From: a candidate division TM6 bacterium UASB124
Lineage (GTDB): Bacteria > Babelota > Babeliae > Babelales > RVW-14
Length of the DNA: 10,534 nt
NCBI GenBank assembly: GCA_945872225.1
Contig: CAMBZK010000026.1
Span: 1 to 10,534 of the forward strand
Reading direction: 5' to 3'
Numbering within the stretch: the first letter of the stretch is position 1; every line of letters starts with the position of its first letter. Below are positions 1 to 6,290 of the stretch, piece after piece. The notes beneath the pieces are model-generated. The model was not told where the DNA came from. It searched no databases and saw nothing but the letters and a program-made list of their open reading frames with translations. A program made the translations under genes and the position numbers.

Positions 1-639
1 ATCGTCTGGAAGGAAAATAACCTTGTTTGTTCTATCTGCAAAGGCAATAAAATCTGACGCAACAAATGCTTCATCATCGCCAATACCAATAACCATTGAA
101 GAGCGATGCCGTATCACTACAAGCGTATCTGGGTGCTCAAGCAGCATAAAAATAACGGCATACGCCCCACGAATTTGCGAGACAAAAGCAATTATTGCTT
201 CTTTCAAGTCCTTACGCTGTTCTAACTCATCGTTAAATAAATGTGCTGCAAGCTCTGAATCAGTTGTTGATACGACATTGTGCCCACGAGCCAAGATTTG
301 CTCACGCAGCGCTTCATGTCCCTCAATGATCCCGTTATGCACAACAGCAATCGCTTTATTGCAATTGAAATGAGGATGAGCATTTTCTATATCAACAGTG
401 CCATGGGTTGCCCAACGAGTATGGGCCATGCCAATATGACCATTGAAATGAACCTTGCTTTCTAACCGTTGAATGGGTGATGCCCCACCGGCTTCTTTGT
501 CGAAATTGAATTGACCATGCTTTGCATCGATACACACAAATCCCGCTGAATCATAACCTCGATATTCAAGCCGTGATATGCCTTCAAAAATAAAATCTTT
601 GCAAAGATTCTTACCAGTATAAGCGACTATGCCGCACAT
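1..639 (-). CDS. glmS: Glutamine-fructose-6-phosphate aminotransferase (isomerizing), N-terminal part, cut by window edge
   Basis: GlmS makes glucosamine-6-phosphate from fructose-6-phosphate and glutamine in the cytoplasm, the first step towards UDP-GlcNAc for peptidoglycan and LPS. The 213 visible residues are the class II glutamine amidotransferase domain. It starts MCGIVAY, so Cys2 becomes the N-terminal nucleophile after Met removal. RLEYRGYDSAG (23-33), HTRWATHG (73-80, glutamine-binding Arg75/Trp76), HNGIIEG (101-107, oxyanion Asn102/Gly103), TTDSE (125-129, Asp127) and GAYA (158-161) follow in the family order. The family is about 600 residues, so both SIS isomerase domains lie beyond base 1. 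The ATG is fixed by the obligatory MCGI start. No strong Shine-Dalgarno precedes it, only a GAG-containing stretch. It lies 78 bases downstream of rpsI, with the rpsI terminator in between. There is no room for a glmS ribozyme. Confidence 0.97.
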   Translation of the reverse strand, partial: MCGIVAYTGKNLCKDFIFEGISRLEYRGYDSAGFVCIDAKHGQFNFDKEAGGASPIQRLESKVHFNGHIGMAHTRWATHGTVDIENAHPHFNCNKAIAVVHNGIIEGHEALREQILARGHNVVSTTDSELAAHLFNDELEQRKDLKEAIIAFVSQIRGAYAVIFMLLEHPDTLVVIRHRSSMVIGIGDDEAFVASDFIAFADRTNKVIFLPDD

Positions 640-671
640 CTGTTACTCGTTCTCTGTACAAAAAGGCCATA

Positions 672-708
672 CAAAAAATTACAGCTCCACAAGATGTGGA
701 GCTGTAAT
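672..708 (-). terminator. Intrinsic terminator after rpsI
   Basis: A perfect 14-bp stem (678-691 with 695-708) closes a 3-nt loop at 692-694. Read on the minus strand the stem is followed directly by six Ts (673-678, the last shared with the stem base). It begins about 10 bp after the rpsI stop. Only about 33 nt separate the T-tract from the glmS ATG. Confidence 0.9.
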
Positions 709-717
709 AAAATTCGA

Positions 718-1125
718 TTACCGTTTAACGAATTGGAATTTCCTACGGGCACCTTTTTGGCCGTATTTTTTACGCTCTTTAACGCGTGAGTCAACGGTTA
801 AAAGGTCATTCTGTCTAAGAACGCCTCTCAGAGCTTCGTTGGATTTCAGAAGCGCACGAGCGATACCAAGCTTAATGGCACCAGATTGGCCTGTTTCGCC
901 ACCACCGGTAACATAAACCATAGCATCAAACATTTTTTCAGCGCCGCAGACATGAAATGGCAATACAACTGCGCTTCGAGCTACGTCAGTACCGAAATAT
1001 TCAGCAAGATTCTTACCGTTTACTTCGACTGCGCCTTTTCCAGGCTTGAGCCATACACGAGCAACAGCTGCTTTACGGCGACCAACACCGTGCAGGGTGT
1101 TTGATGATGCGACTTTTTTGTTCAT
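718..1125 (-). CDS. rpsI: 30S ribosomal protein S9
   Basis: Small-subunit ribosomal protein whose C-terminal tail reaches the P-site tRNA anticodon stem. All 135 residues fit bacterial S9 (about 130 aa). GVGRRKAAVARV is at 13-24, the GGGxxGQxGAIxLGIARAL block at 74-92, and the conserved basic tail (112-135: DSR, ERKKxG, ARRxxQF) ends in the canonical Lys-Arg. The ATG is preceded by a weak AGG about 12 nt upstream, so initiation may not rely on a strong Shine-Dalgarno. In most bacteria rpsI follows rplM (L13). Here the upstream neighbours are a tRNA-Thr gene and a DksA-family gene, so the usual L13-S9 pair is split. A promoter candidate lies in the 159-bp gap upstream and a strong terminator follows. 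Confidence 0.98.
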   Translation of the reverse strand: MNKKVASSNTLHGVGRRKAAVARVWLKPGKGAVEVNGKNLAEYFGTDVARSAVVLPFHVCGAEKMFDAMVYVTGGGETGQSGAIKLGIARALLKSNEALRGVLRQNDLLTVDSRVKERKKYGQKGARRKFQFVKR

Positions 1126-1199
1126 AACGCTATAACCTAGATAAATCGTACAGTTGGTAAAATATCACTTTATTAGAAGCGGTTAATTTAGTGGTTAGA

Positions 1200-1228
1200 A
1201 GCTTACACCCATCAACAGATTTTGTCAA
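1200..1228 (-). promoter_or_regulatory. Candidate sigma-70-type promoter for rpsI
   Basis: The minus strand shows a perfect -35 TTGACA (1223-1228), a 17-nt spacer and a weak -10 TAAGCT (1200-1205), placing a start about 65-70 nt upstream of the rpsI ATG. The poor -10 limits confidence. Read-through from the tRNA/dksA-like unit is the alternative source of rpsI transcripts. Confidence 0.4.
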
Positions 1229-1284
1229 AAATCCATGATGAATTTACGCTAAAACCATAGAAAAATACAAGCTGCCATTATGAA

Positions 1285-1359
<75 letters not shown>

Positions 1360-1366
1360 AGGCTCG

Positions 1367-1714
1367 CTATTTTTGCTCAACCCCTTCTTGGCAGACTATG
1401 CATCGTGCAGCAAATGGGAAGTGCTCAAGGCGCTTTTCAGCAATTGGCTCGCTACAATCAAGGCAAACACCATATTCACCTGAATCAATACGCACCAACG
1501 CTTCTTCCATAAGGCGGAGCTCTTCTATTTCAGTTTGCTGAAGTGAATTCTGCAATTTTTCCATACTCAATGAAAGCGCCTCATCGGCACTATCTTGAAC
1601 AACCCCATCAGTTAATTTCTCATGTGATTGCTTGGAAAGCGCTTCATCCATTTCTTGCTTGCGGTTGAGGAGTGTTTGTCGTATATCTGCGACAAACTTA
1701 GCTCTGTCTTTCAC
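1367..1714 (-). CDS. DksA/TraR-family C4 zinc-finger transcription regulator
   Basis: Probable RNA polymerase secondary-channel regulator of the DksA/TraR family. With the GTG start chosen here it has 115 residues. A coiled-coil-like N-terminal half carries DSADEA at 41-46, matching the DxxDxA tip motif that DksA inserts into the polymerase channel. A C-terminal C4 zinc finger follows: C84-x2-C87-x17-C105-x2-C108. It is shorter than E. coli DksA (151 aa), nearer the short dksA-like proteins. An ATG at 1798 would overlap tadA by 101 nt and add residues unlike the family. The GTG at 1712-1714 has AAAGGA 5 nt upstream, and the adjacent GTG at 1717 is an equal alternative. The gene overlaps the end of tadA by 17 nt, which suggests translational coupling. 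Whether it responds to ppGpp cannot be read from sequence. Confidence 0.9.
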   Translation of the reverse strand: MKDRAKFVADIRQTLLNRKQEMDEALSKQSHEKLTDGVVQDSADEALSLSMEKLQNSLQQTEIEELRLMEEALVRIDSGEYGVCLDCSEPIAEKRLEHFPFAARCIVCQEGVEQK

Positions 1715-2192
1715 CACGATCCTTTCTCTCTTTTCGTACTCTCTTAAAAAAAGACTGCAAAAGAGCAACGCATTCCTGCTCTCTGATGCCACATTCAATT
1801 CTTAACTGTTTTGCGTACGTTGGGAGGGTTAAAAAACTTACCACGCTACCAAAAAGCGGCGACGGCGCCCCATAGACTATATGATCAACTCGTGAAAGCT
1901 GAATAAGCCCTATGCACATCAAACAGGGCTCAAGGGTAACATATATTGTGCAACCGTTCAATCGCCAATCCCCATTTTTTTTACAAGCCTGTGCAATTGC
2001 CCTCGCTTCAGCGTGAGCCAACTGGCAATTGCTCGTTTCCATGCGATTATAGCCACGGCCGATAATCGTACCATCTTTTGCTACAACAATAGCCCCAATT
2101 GGAACTTCTTGATGTGAAAGCGCAACAAGTGCCTGCTTAAGGGCCTTTCCCATAAATGCTTCTTTTTGCTTTAGCATTGCATCTTTATTCAT
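1698..2192 (-). CDS. tadA: tRNA-specific adenosine deaminase (A34 to inosine), TadA family
   Basis: Zinc-dependent deaminase expected to convert wobble A34 to inosine in tRNA-Arg(ACG), which allows decoding of CGN codons. Of 164 residues, the cytidine/deoxycytidylate-deaminase fold shows PIGAIVV (31-37), the HAE motif (His60 zinc ligand, Glu62 proton shuttle) and TLEPCLMC (86-93, Cys90 and Cys93 zinc ligands), followed by IVYGAPSPLFGS, the TadA-typical segment. Length matches the family (about 150-170). The ATG at 2192 is supported by AGGA 9 nt upstream; Met6 and Met14 lack better sites. Guanine deaminase-like relatives are possible, but the PCLMC context favours TadA. It is the first gene of the minus-strand unit running into the DksA-like gene. 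Confidence 0.93.
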   Translation of the reverse strand: MNKDAMLKQKEAFMGKALKQALVALSHQEVPIGAIVVAKDGTIIGRGYNRMETSNCQLAHAEARAIAQACKKNGDWRLNGCTIYVTLEPCLMCIGLIQLSRVDHIVYGAPSPLFGSVVSFLTLPTYAKQLRIECGIREQECVALLQSFFKRVRKERKDRGERQS

Positions 2193-2344
2193 CTATTTTG
2201 ATCCTAAGCATTAGCTCTGCTATACTTACCTTTCACATGTTTGTCGCTAATCAGCGCTCGATAGAGTACAATAAATGGCTCCGCGTGTGAAAGGTTTTGT
2301 GATGGTACAAAGGTACTGCAAGTGTAATTCGTGTAGGAACGCTT
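2193..2344. promoter_or_regulatory. Divergent promoter region between tadA and gyrB
   Basis: Non-coding gap between divergent genes. On the minus strand GCGACA (2242-2247), a 17-nt spacer and TATAGC (2219-2224) form a plausible tadA promoter with a short leader. On the plus strand the best gyrB -10 is TACAAT (2267-2272), but no good -35 stands at the usual distance. The gyrB start has TAGGA 6 nt upstream. These are pattern matches only. Confidence 0.35.
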
Positions 2345-4777
2345 ATGGATAACAAAGAAAAAAAGAGCAGAGCTGCACACTCTGAAGAATATGGTGCCAG
2401 TGCAATTAAGGTTCTTGAAGGCCTTGAGGCTGTACGTAAACGCCCGGCAATGTATATTGGCTCGACCAATACGGCAGGCTTGCACCATTTAGTGTGGGAA
2501 GTTGTTGATAACTCTGTCGACGAAGCACTCGGTGGGCACTGCTCTACCATTCAAGTAGTACTACACGTTGACGGCTCATGCTCGGTAGAAGATAACGGTC
2601 GCGGCATCCCCGTTGACATGCACCCAACAGAAAAAGTCTCTGCTGCCGAAGTTGTACTCACCAAATTGCACGCTGGTGGCAAATTTGAAAAAGACTCCTA
2701 TAAATATTCTGGCGGCTTGCACGGTGTTGGGGTTTCTGTCGTAAATGCCCTTTCGTCAAAGCTTGAACTTAATATTTTTCGTAATAATAAAGTTTACCGT
2801 CAATGGTATGCAAACGGTGCTCCACAAGGTCCATTACTAGCAACTGACGAAACCGAAAAACGCGGTACGTACGTACGCTTTTGGCCAGATGCATCAATTT
2901 TTGAAACCGTTGAACTGATCTACGACACACTCGTTTCACGCTTCCGTGAGTGTGCCTTTTTGAACAAAGGCCTTCGCATCTCTGTTCGCGACGAGCGTAG
3001 CAACCAAGAATCAGAATTTTATTTTGAAGGCGGCATTGCATCGTTTATTGAACTGGTAAATAGCAAAAAAATTCCTCTTTTCAAAGAGATCATTCAACTT
3101 GATAAAGACGACGGCGTCTACATTGTGAACTGGGCACTACAATATAATGACGGCTACAATGAACAAACCTTCAGCTTTGTAAACAACGTCCGCACCCCGG
3201 ATGGCGGTACCCACGAAGCAGGCTTTAAGTCAGCACTGACTAAGGTCTGTAACCGCTATGCCCAAAAATATAATATGCTCAAAGACGAATCTTTCTCCAG
3301 TGAAGACGTTCGTGAAGGGCTTGTATGCGTCATCAGCATCAAGGTCCCAGAGCCTCAATTTGAAGGACAAACCAAGTCACGCTTAGGCAACAGCGAAGTC
3401 AAAGGCATTGTTGACTCATGGACCTATGCGTTTTTGGATACCTTCTTTGAAGAAAACCCAACCACGGCTAAAAAGATATTGCAAAAAGCAGTACTGGCAC
3501 AACAAGCACGGTCCGCAGCTAAACGCGCACGTGAATTAACGCGCCGTAAAAGCGAACTTGGCACTTCGGTATTGCCAGGAAAACTTGCTGACTGCTCAGA
3601 AGAAGACGCTTCCAAAACAGAATTGTACCTAGTAGAGGGAGAATCTGCAGGCGGCTCAGCTAAACAAGGCCGTGACCGTTTTACGCAAGCAGTATTGCCT
3701 CTCAAGGGTAAAATTATCAACGTTGAAAAAACGCGCCTTGACCGCATTTTAGCAAATAATGAAATACGCGATTTGATTACAGCAATCGGCTGTGGTGTTG
3801 GTAACGAAGAGTGCCTACCAGACAAAGCTCGCTACCATAAAATTGCCATCATGACCGACGCAGACGTCGACGGATCACACATTCGCATCCTGCTGCTGAC
3901 CTTCTTCTTCCGCTACATGCGCCCACTCATCGACCGCGGGTACCTCTACATCGCACAGCCACCACTCTACAAAGTAAAAGTTGGCCGTACCGAACGGTAC
4001 TTAAAGGATGAAAGCGAATTTAGGGGCTTCTTGTACGACTGGGCAAAGACCGGCGCTTGTTTAACGGTAGACGGCAAAGAACTTGCTCATGAAACCTGGC
4101 ACACCCTTTTGCAAGACATGCGTACCTACGAAGAAGAGCTCGAGCGCTTTACCAAGCTGCTTGAAGTCTCAACTCATCACTCACACGAGTTGATTGTATT
4201 CTTACACAACCTCAACTGGTCACTTGGTAGCCATACCACTGAAGAGCTCGTTGCCAAAATGCATGCTGTATTCCCACAATACCGCATCTCATTCACCCAA
4301 GAGCCTGCGGATGCGGTGGTCGATGGTGCAGCCTTGGTTGTTAAAGAAGTCATTATTTTTAAACAACACAAAAGCAGCTGGGAAGTCCCTGCCCGTTTCT
4401 TCCATAGTGAAGAGACCGGTAAATTACTCAGTCTGTATGCCGGGATTAATCAACTAGAGGCGCATGAGTGGACCTTTGCAGTGCAAGGAAAAGAGCCAAT
4501 CGCTACCGCTACTGGCGCGCTTAACCTATCGGCGCTCATTGCAAAAACAGCAAAATCACTCATGACGATTTTACGCTTTAAAGGGCTTGGTGAAATGAAC
4601 CCAGAGCAACTCTGGGAAACTACCATGGATCCTGCTAAACGCCAATTTGTGCAAGTTACTATTGATGATGCCATCAAGGCTGACCAATGGTTCTGCTCAT
4701 TAATGGGTGAAGAGGTTGAAGATCGTCGTAGCTACATTGAAAAGCATGCACACTTTGTACGTAACTTGGACGTATAA
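2345..4777 (+). CDS. gyrB: DNA gyrase subunit B
   Basis: ATPase subunit of the A2B2 gyrase that introduces negative supercoils. All 810 residues are present. The GHKL ATPase has catalytic Glu52 and Mg-binding Asn56 (EVVDNSVDE), DNGRGIP (83-89), GGKF (111-114) and a glycine-rich ATP lid (122-137). The transducer carries the QTK loop with Lys344. The Toprim domain has EGESAGG (431-437, catalytic Glu431) and DADVD (Asp505, Asp507, Asp509). A region of roughly 150 residues (about 550-730) is the Gram-negative-type insert, and the C-terminal KGLGEMNPEQLWETTMDP (746-763) contacts GyrA. Length is close to E. coli GyrB (804), and residues align with a constant offset of 7 across the Toprim domain. 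Position 433 is Glu where E. coli has Asp426. The ATG has AGGA 6 nt upstream. gyrA is not in the window. A ParE reading is less likely given the insert and the motifs. Confidence 0.98.
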   Translation: MDNKEKKSRAAHSEEYGASAIKVLEGLEAVRKRPAMYIGSTNTAGLHHLVWEVVDNSVDEALGGHCSTIQVVLHVDGSCSVEDNGRGIPVDMHPTEKVSAAEVVLTKLHAGGKFEKDSYKYSGGLHGVGVSVVNALSSKLELNIFRNNKVYRQWYANGAPQGPLLATDETEKRGTYVRFWPDASIFETVELIYDTLVSRFRECAFLNKGLRISVRDERSNQESEFYFEGGIASFIELVNSKKIPLFKEIIQLDKDDGVYIVNWALQYNDGYNEQTFSFVNNVRTPDGGTHEAGFKSALTKVCNRYAQKYNMLKDESFSSEDVREGLVCVISIKVPEPQFEGQTKSRLGNSEVKGIVDSWTYAFLDTFFEENPTTAKKILQKAVLAQQARSAAKRARELTRRKSELGTSVLPGKLADCSEEDASKTELYLVEGESAGGSAKQGRDRFTQAVLPLKGKIINVEKTRLDRILANNEIRDLITAIGCGVGNEECLPDKARYHKIAIMTDADVDGSHIRILLLTFFFRYMRPLIDRGYLYIAQPPLYKVKVGRTERYLKDESEFRGFLYDWAKTGACLTVDGKELAHETWHTLLQDMRTYEEELERFTKLLEVSTHHSHELIVFLHNLNWSLGSHTTEELVAKMHAVFPQYRISFTQEPADAVVDGAALVVKEVIIFKQHKSSWEVPARFFHSEETGKLLSLYAGINQLEAHEWTFAVQGKEPIATATGALNLSALIAKTAKSLMTILRFKGLGEMNPEQLWETTMDPAKRQFVQVTIDDAIKADQWFCSLMGEEVEDRRSYIEKHAHFVRNLDV

Positions 4778-4792
4778 AGCTTAATAAGCAAC

Positions 4793-4831
4793 AAAAAAGA
4801 GGCGCCCCATAAAAAGTGCGCCTCTTTTTTT
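4793..4831. terminator. Bidirectional intrinsic terminator between gyrB and the convergent 191-aa gene
   Basis: A perfect 13-bp stem (4793-4805 with 4818-4830) closes a 12-nt loop. GAGGCGC/GCGCCTC is flanked by A6 on the left and T6-7 on the right, so the hairpin is followed by a U-tract on both strands. It begins 15 bp after the gyrB stop and ends 24 bp before the stop of the convergent gene. Confidence 0.92.
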
Positions 4832-4854
4832 AAACTATCAACGTTATTTCAATG

Positions 4855-5430
4855 TTATCTTCTATCATCTACAACAAACCCTCTTGCCCTATCGTTATCA
4901 GCCACATTATTTCGTACCATTTCACGAAATAACTCTATGGAAAAAATCCGTGCACCAAAAATTTCCTGAGGGGGCAAGCTTGAAAGGTAGCGATGCAATA
5001 CTGCTAGTTGCTCAAGCGTAAAAGAGCCTAACTCCTGTAGTGAATCGGCTAAACAAATTCCTGCGCGACGAGCAGCCCAGTGTATTTCTGCAATTAGCTC
5101 ACTGAGCGCAAATGGCTCGCAAACCCCAGCTGAAGCAACATAGGCCGCAGCCGCAAGAACAAGCCCAACAGCAACCGGATTACAATAGCTTACATTATTG
5201 TCAGCCACTGCTCCTTCTGCTGGTTTTCTTTTTTTACCTGCGACAGCCACAGAGTTGCGATTCTTAGGCTCACGACGAGCCCCAGCTTTTTTGCCGATAG
5301 GCCTAAGGCCCAATGCAAGACAACGCTGAAGTACTACCTCCCTATCTAATACTTGCATTTCTCCGCCAGCACTATGCAAGCCAACAAAAAACGCCATCCC
5401 CACTGTAAAAAATAGCTTCACCTGCTTCAT
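4855..5430 (-). CDS. Orphan exported protein, 191 aa, basic linker and internal hydrophobic helix
   Basis: Not recognised. The N-terminus (lysines at 2 and 5, hydrophobic 6-18, then HSAGG) looks like a Sec signal peptide with possible cleavage near 20-23. Residues 43-70 are strongly basic and low-complexity (GKKAGARREPK, GKKRKP). A hydrophobic, Ala-rich stretch at 84-103 could be a membrane helix or a buried helix. Residues 105-175 look helical, and the tail is charged, ending DDRR. Cysteines at 37, 83, 104 and 126 could form disulfides outside the cytoplasm. The ATG has a good AGGGTGA site. A perfect TATAAT lies on the minus strand at 5519-5524, about 80 nt upstream of the start, but has no clear -35. 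It is convergent with gyrB and shares its terminator. The frame is convincing; function is unknown. Confidence 0.75.
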   Translation of the reverse strand: MKQVKLFFTVGMAFFVGLHSAGGEMQVLDREVVLQRCLALGLRPIGKKAGARREPKNRNSVAVAGKKRKPAEGAVADNNVSYCNPVAVGLVLAAAAYVASAGVCEPFALSELIAEIHWAARRAGICLADSLQELGSFTLEQLAVLHRYLSSLPPQEIFGARIFSIELFREMVRNNVADNDRARGFVVDDRR

Positions 5431-5693
5431 AATTCACCCTATCCATAAACAATAAAAATAATACGTAAACACCAATGCAAAAAAACACTGTGCAGCTGAT
5501 ATTTTCATAAGCATAGAAATTATACAAGTTAAAAAAGAAAAAGAATCACAGTTCTCACAGAAGCGCCTAAAAAAGTAGTGCTAATCGATCGATTCAAATA
5601 CCTCGCAGAAGTCGCAGTCAAGCTGGACTAGTAAAAAGCTATCAGCACATGGTATCTTGTTCCTCTTAAACTTATTTTTGAGGAGATTTTTTC
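5431..5693. other. Divergent intergenic region of 263 bp, AT-rich, no clear gene
   Basis: It separates the 191-aa gene (minus) from the ankyrin gene (plus). Visible elements are a minus-strand TATAAT at 5519-5524, a perfect 12-bp palindrome AATCGATCGATT at 5583-5594, and the hairpin around the ankyrin-gene Shine-Dalgarno described separately. An open plus frame without ATG (5533-5631) reads like coding sequence in its second half (KVVLIDRFKYLAEVAVKLD), which could be a gene remnant. No well-formed promoter for the ankyrin gene was found. Confidence 0.5.
5661..5684 (+). promoter_or_regulatory. Possible hairpin occluding the ankyrin-gene Shine-Dalgarno
   Basis: TCCTC (5661-5665) can pair with GAGGA (5680-5684), which is the core of the Shine-Dalgarno before the ATG at 5694. 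Three further A-U pairs (5668-5670 with 5675-5677) close a CTTA loop after a 2x2 mismatch. A pyrimidine run facing a Shine-Dalgarno occurs by chance fairly often, so this is tentative. Confidence 0.35.
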
Positions 5694-6272
5694 ATGCCCC
5701 AGCCGCGCACAACAACCCGACTACCTTATCTGTTTTTTATGCTAACATTGACAGTGTTTAACAATGCATACACAGCTGATCCCAGCTATTGTTTATTAAG
5801 TAACCCCCAACAAGATTATACGCTGCTGGCTGGTATGATTGCAGACCATCATCAACACGCCAGTTTTTTAGCAACAGTCGACTCACTTGATGCAAAAGCG
5901 CTCCAGGCAGCCGTAACGCCAAAAAAACAAACACTGTTGATGCTTGCGATTATTGGCTACAACGCAACAAAAGTCGAGCACACGCAAAATTCATACTTCA
6001 AGATTATTGAGACGTTAATAAATGAATACAAAAAATATGAATATCCTGCAACAAAGCGAGACTTTGCTGGCAACACAGCTCTGCATTACGCACCAAATAT
6101 TTTGATTGCAGCATTAATTCTCAGTACCGGCTTAAAAGCGATAATTAACATTGAAAATGACCACGCAGAGACTGCTTGTGATTTTGCTGTACACAATGGG
6201 AATAACACACTAGCTGATTTTTTAAAAGATAATGGCGCCAAAACATCTCGTAGTTGTTGCACCATTTCATAA
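5694..6272 (+). CDS. Exported ankyrin-repeat protein with C-terminal CaaX-like motif
   Basis: 192 residues. A hydrophobic segment at 11-23 followed by NNAYTADP suggests a signal peptide cleaved near 25-28. Residues from about 75 to 183 read as degenerate ankyrin repeats: TLLMLAIIGYN (80-90), the clear GNTALHYAP core (126-134), and ETACDFAVHNGNNTLADFLKDNGA-like helices (159-182) matching the usual repeat pattern of a TALHxA-type start, two helices and a GA end. The last four residues are C189-T-I-S192, a CaaX-type tetrapeptide, preceded by Cys188. Ankyrin repeats mediate protein-protein binding and are frequent in effectors of intracellular bacteria. Farnesylation by a host is inference only. 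The start has a strong GAGGAG 8 nt upstream. The next gene begins 18 bp downstream, so the two are probably one operon. Confidence 0.85.
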   Translation: MPQPRTTTRLPYLFFMLTLTVFNNAYTADPSYCLLSNPQQDYTLLAGMIADHHQHASFLATVDSLDAKALQAAVTPKKQTLLMLAIIGYNATKVEHTQNSYFKIIETLINEYKKYEYPATKRDFAGNTALHYAPNILIAALILSTGLKAIINIENDHAETACDFAVHNGNNTLADFLKDNGAKTSRSCCTIS

Positions 6273-6290
6273 CCGCCAAAAGGTAACGTT

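Noticed and set aside
23..373. Plus-strand open frame of 116 codons
   Set aside because: It lies antisense inside glmS, whose catalytic motifs are unmistakable on the minus strand; Ser/Cys-rich shadow translation.
640..717. glmS ribozyme/riboswitch
   Set aside because: The whole rpsI-glmS gap is 78 nt and is mostly taken up by the rpsI terminator, so the ribozyme cannot fit.
1715..1798. Longer ATG start for the DksA-like gene
   Set aside because: It would overlap tadA by 101 nt and adds an N-terminus unlike the family, while a GTG with AAAGGA 5 nt upstream exists at 1712-1714.
3424..3825. Minus-strand open frame of 133 codons
   Set aside because: It is antisense to the GyrB Toprim region, has no Shine-Dalgarno and no recognisable domain; explained as a shadow of gyrB codon use.
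5475..5510. ATG-started short frame of 11 codons in the intergenic region
   Set aside because: It is too short, has no Shine-Dalgarno and shows no coding signal.
5583..5594. Perfect 12-bp palindrome AATCGATCGATT
   Set aside because: It is short and built from a GATC repeat. There is no second copy in the window and no promoter element nearby to make it a convincing operator.
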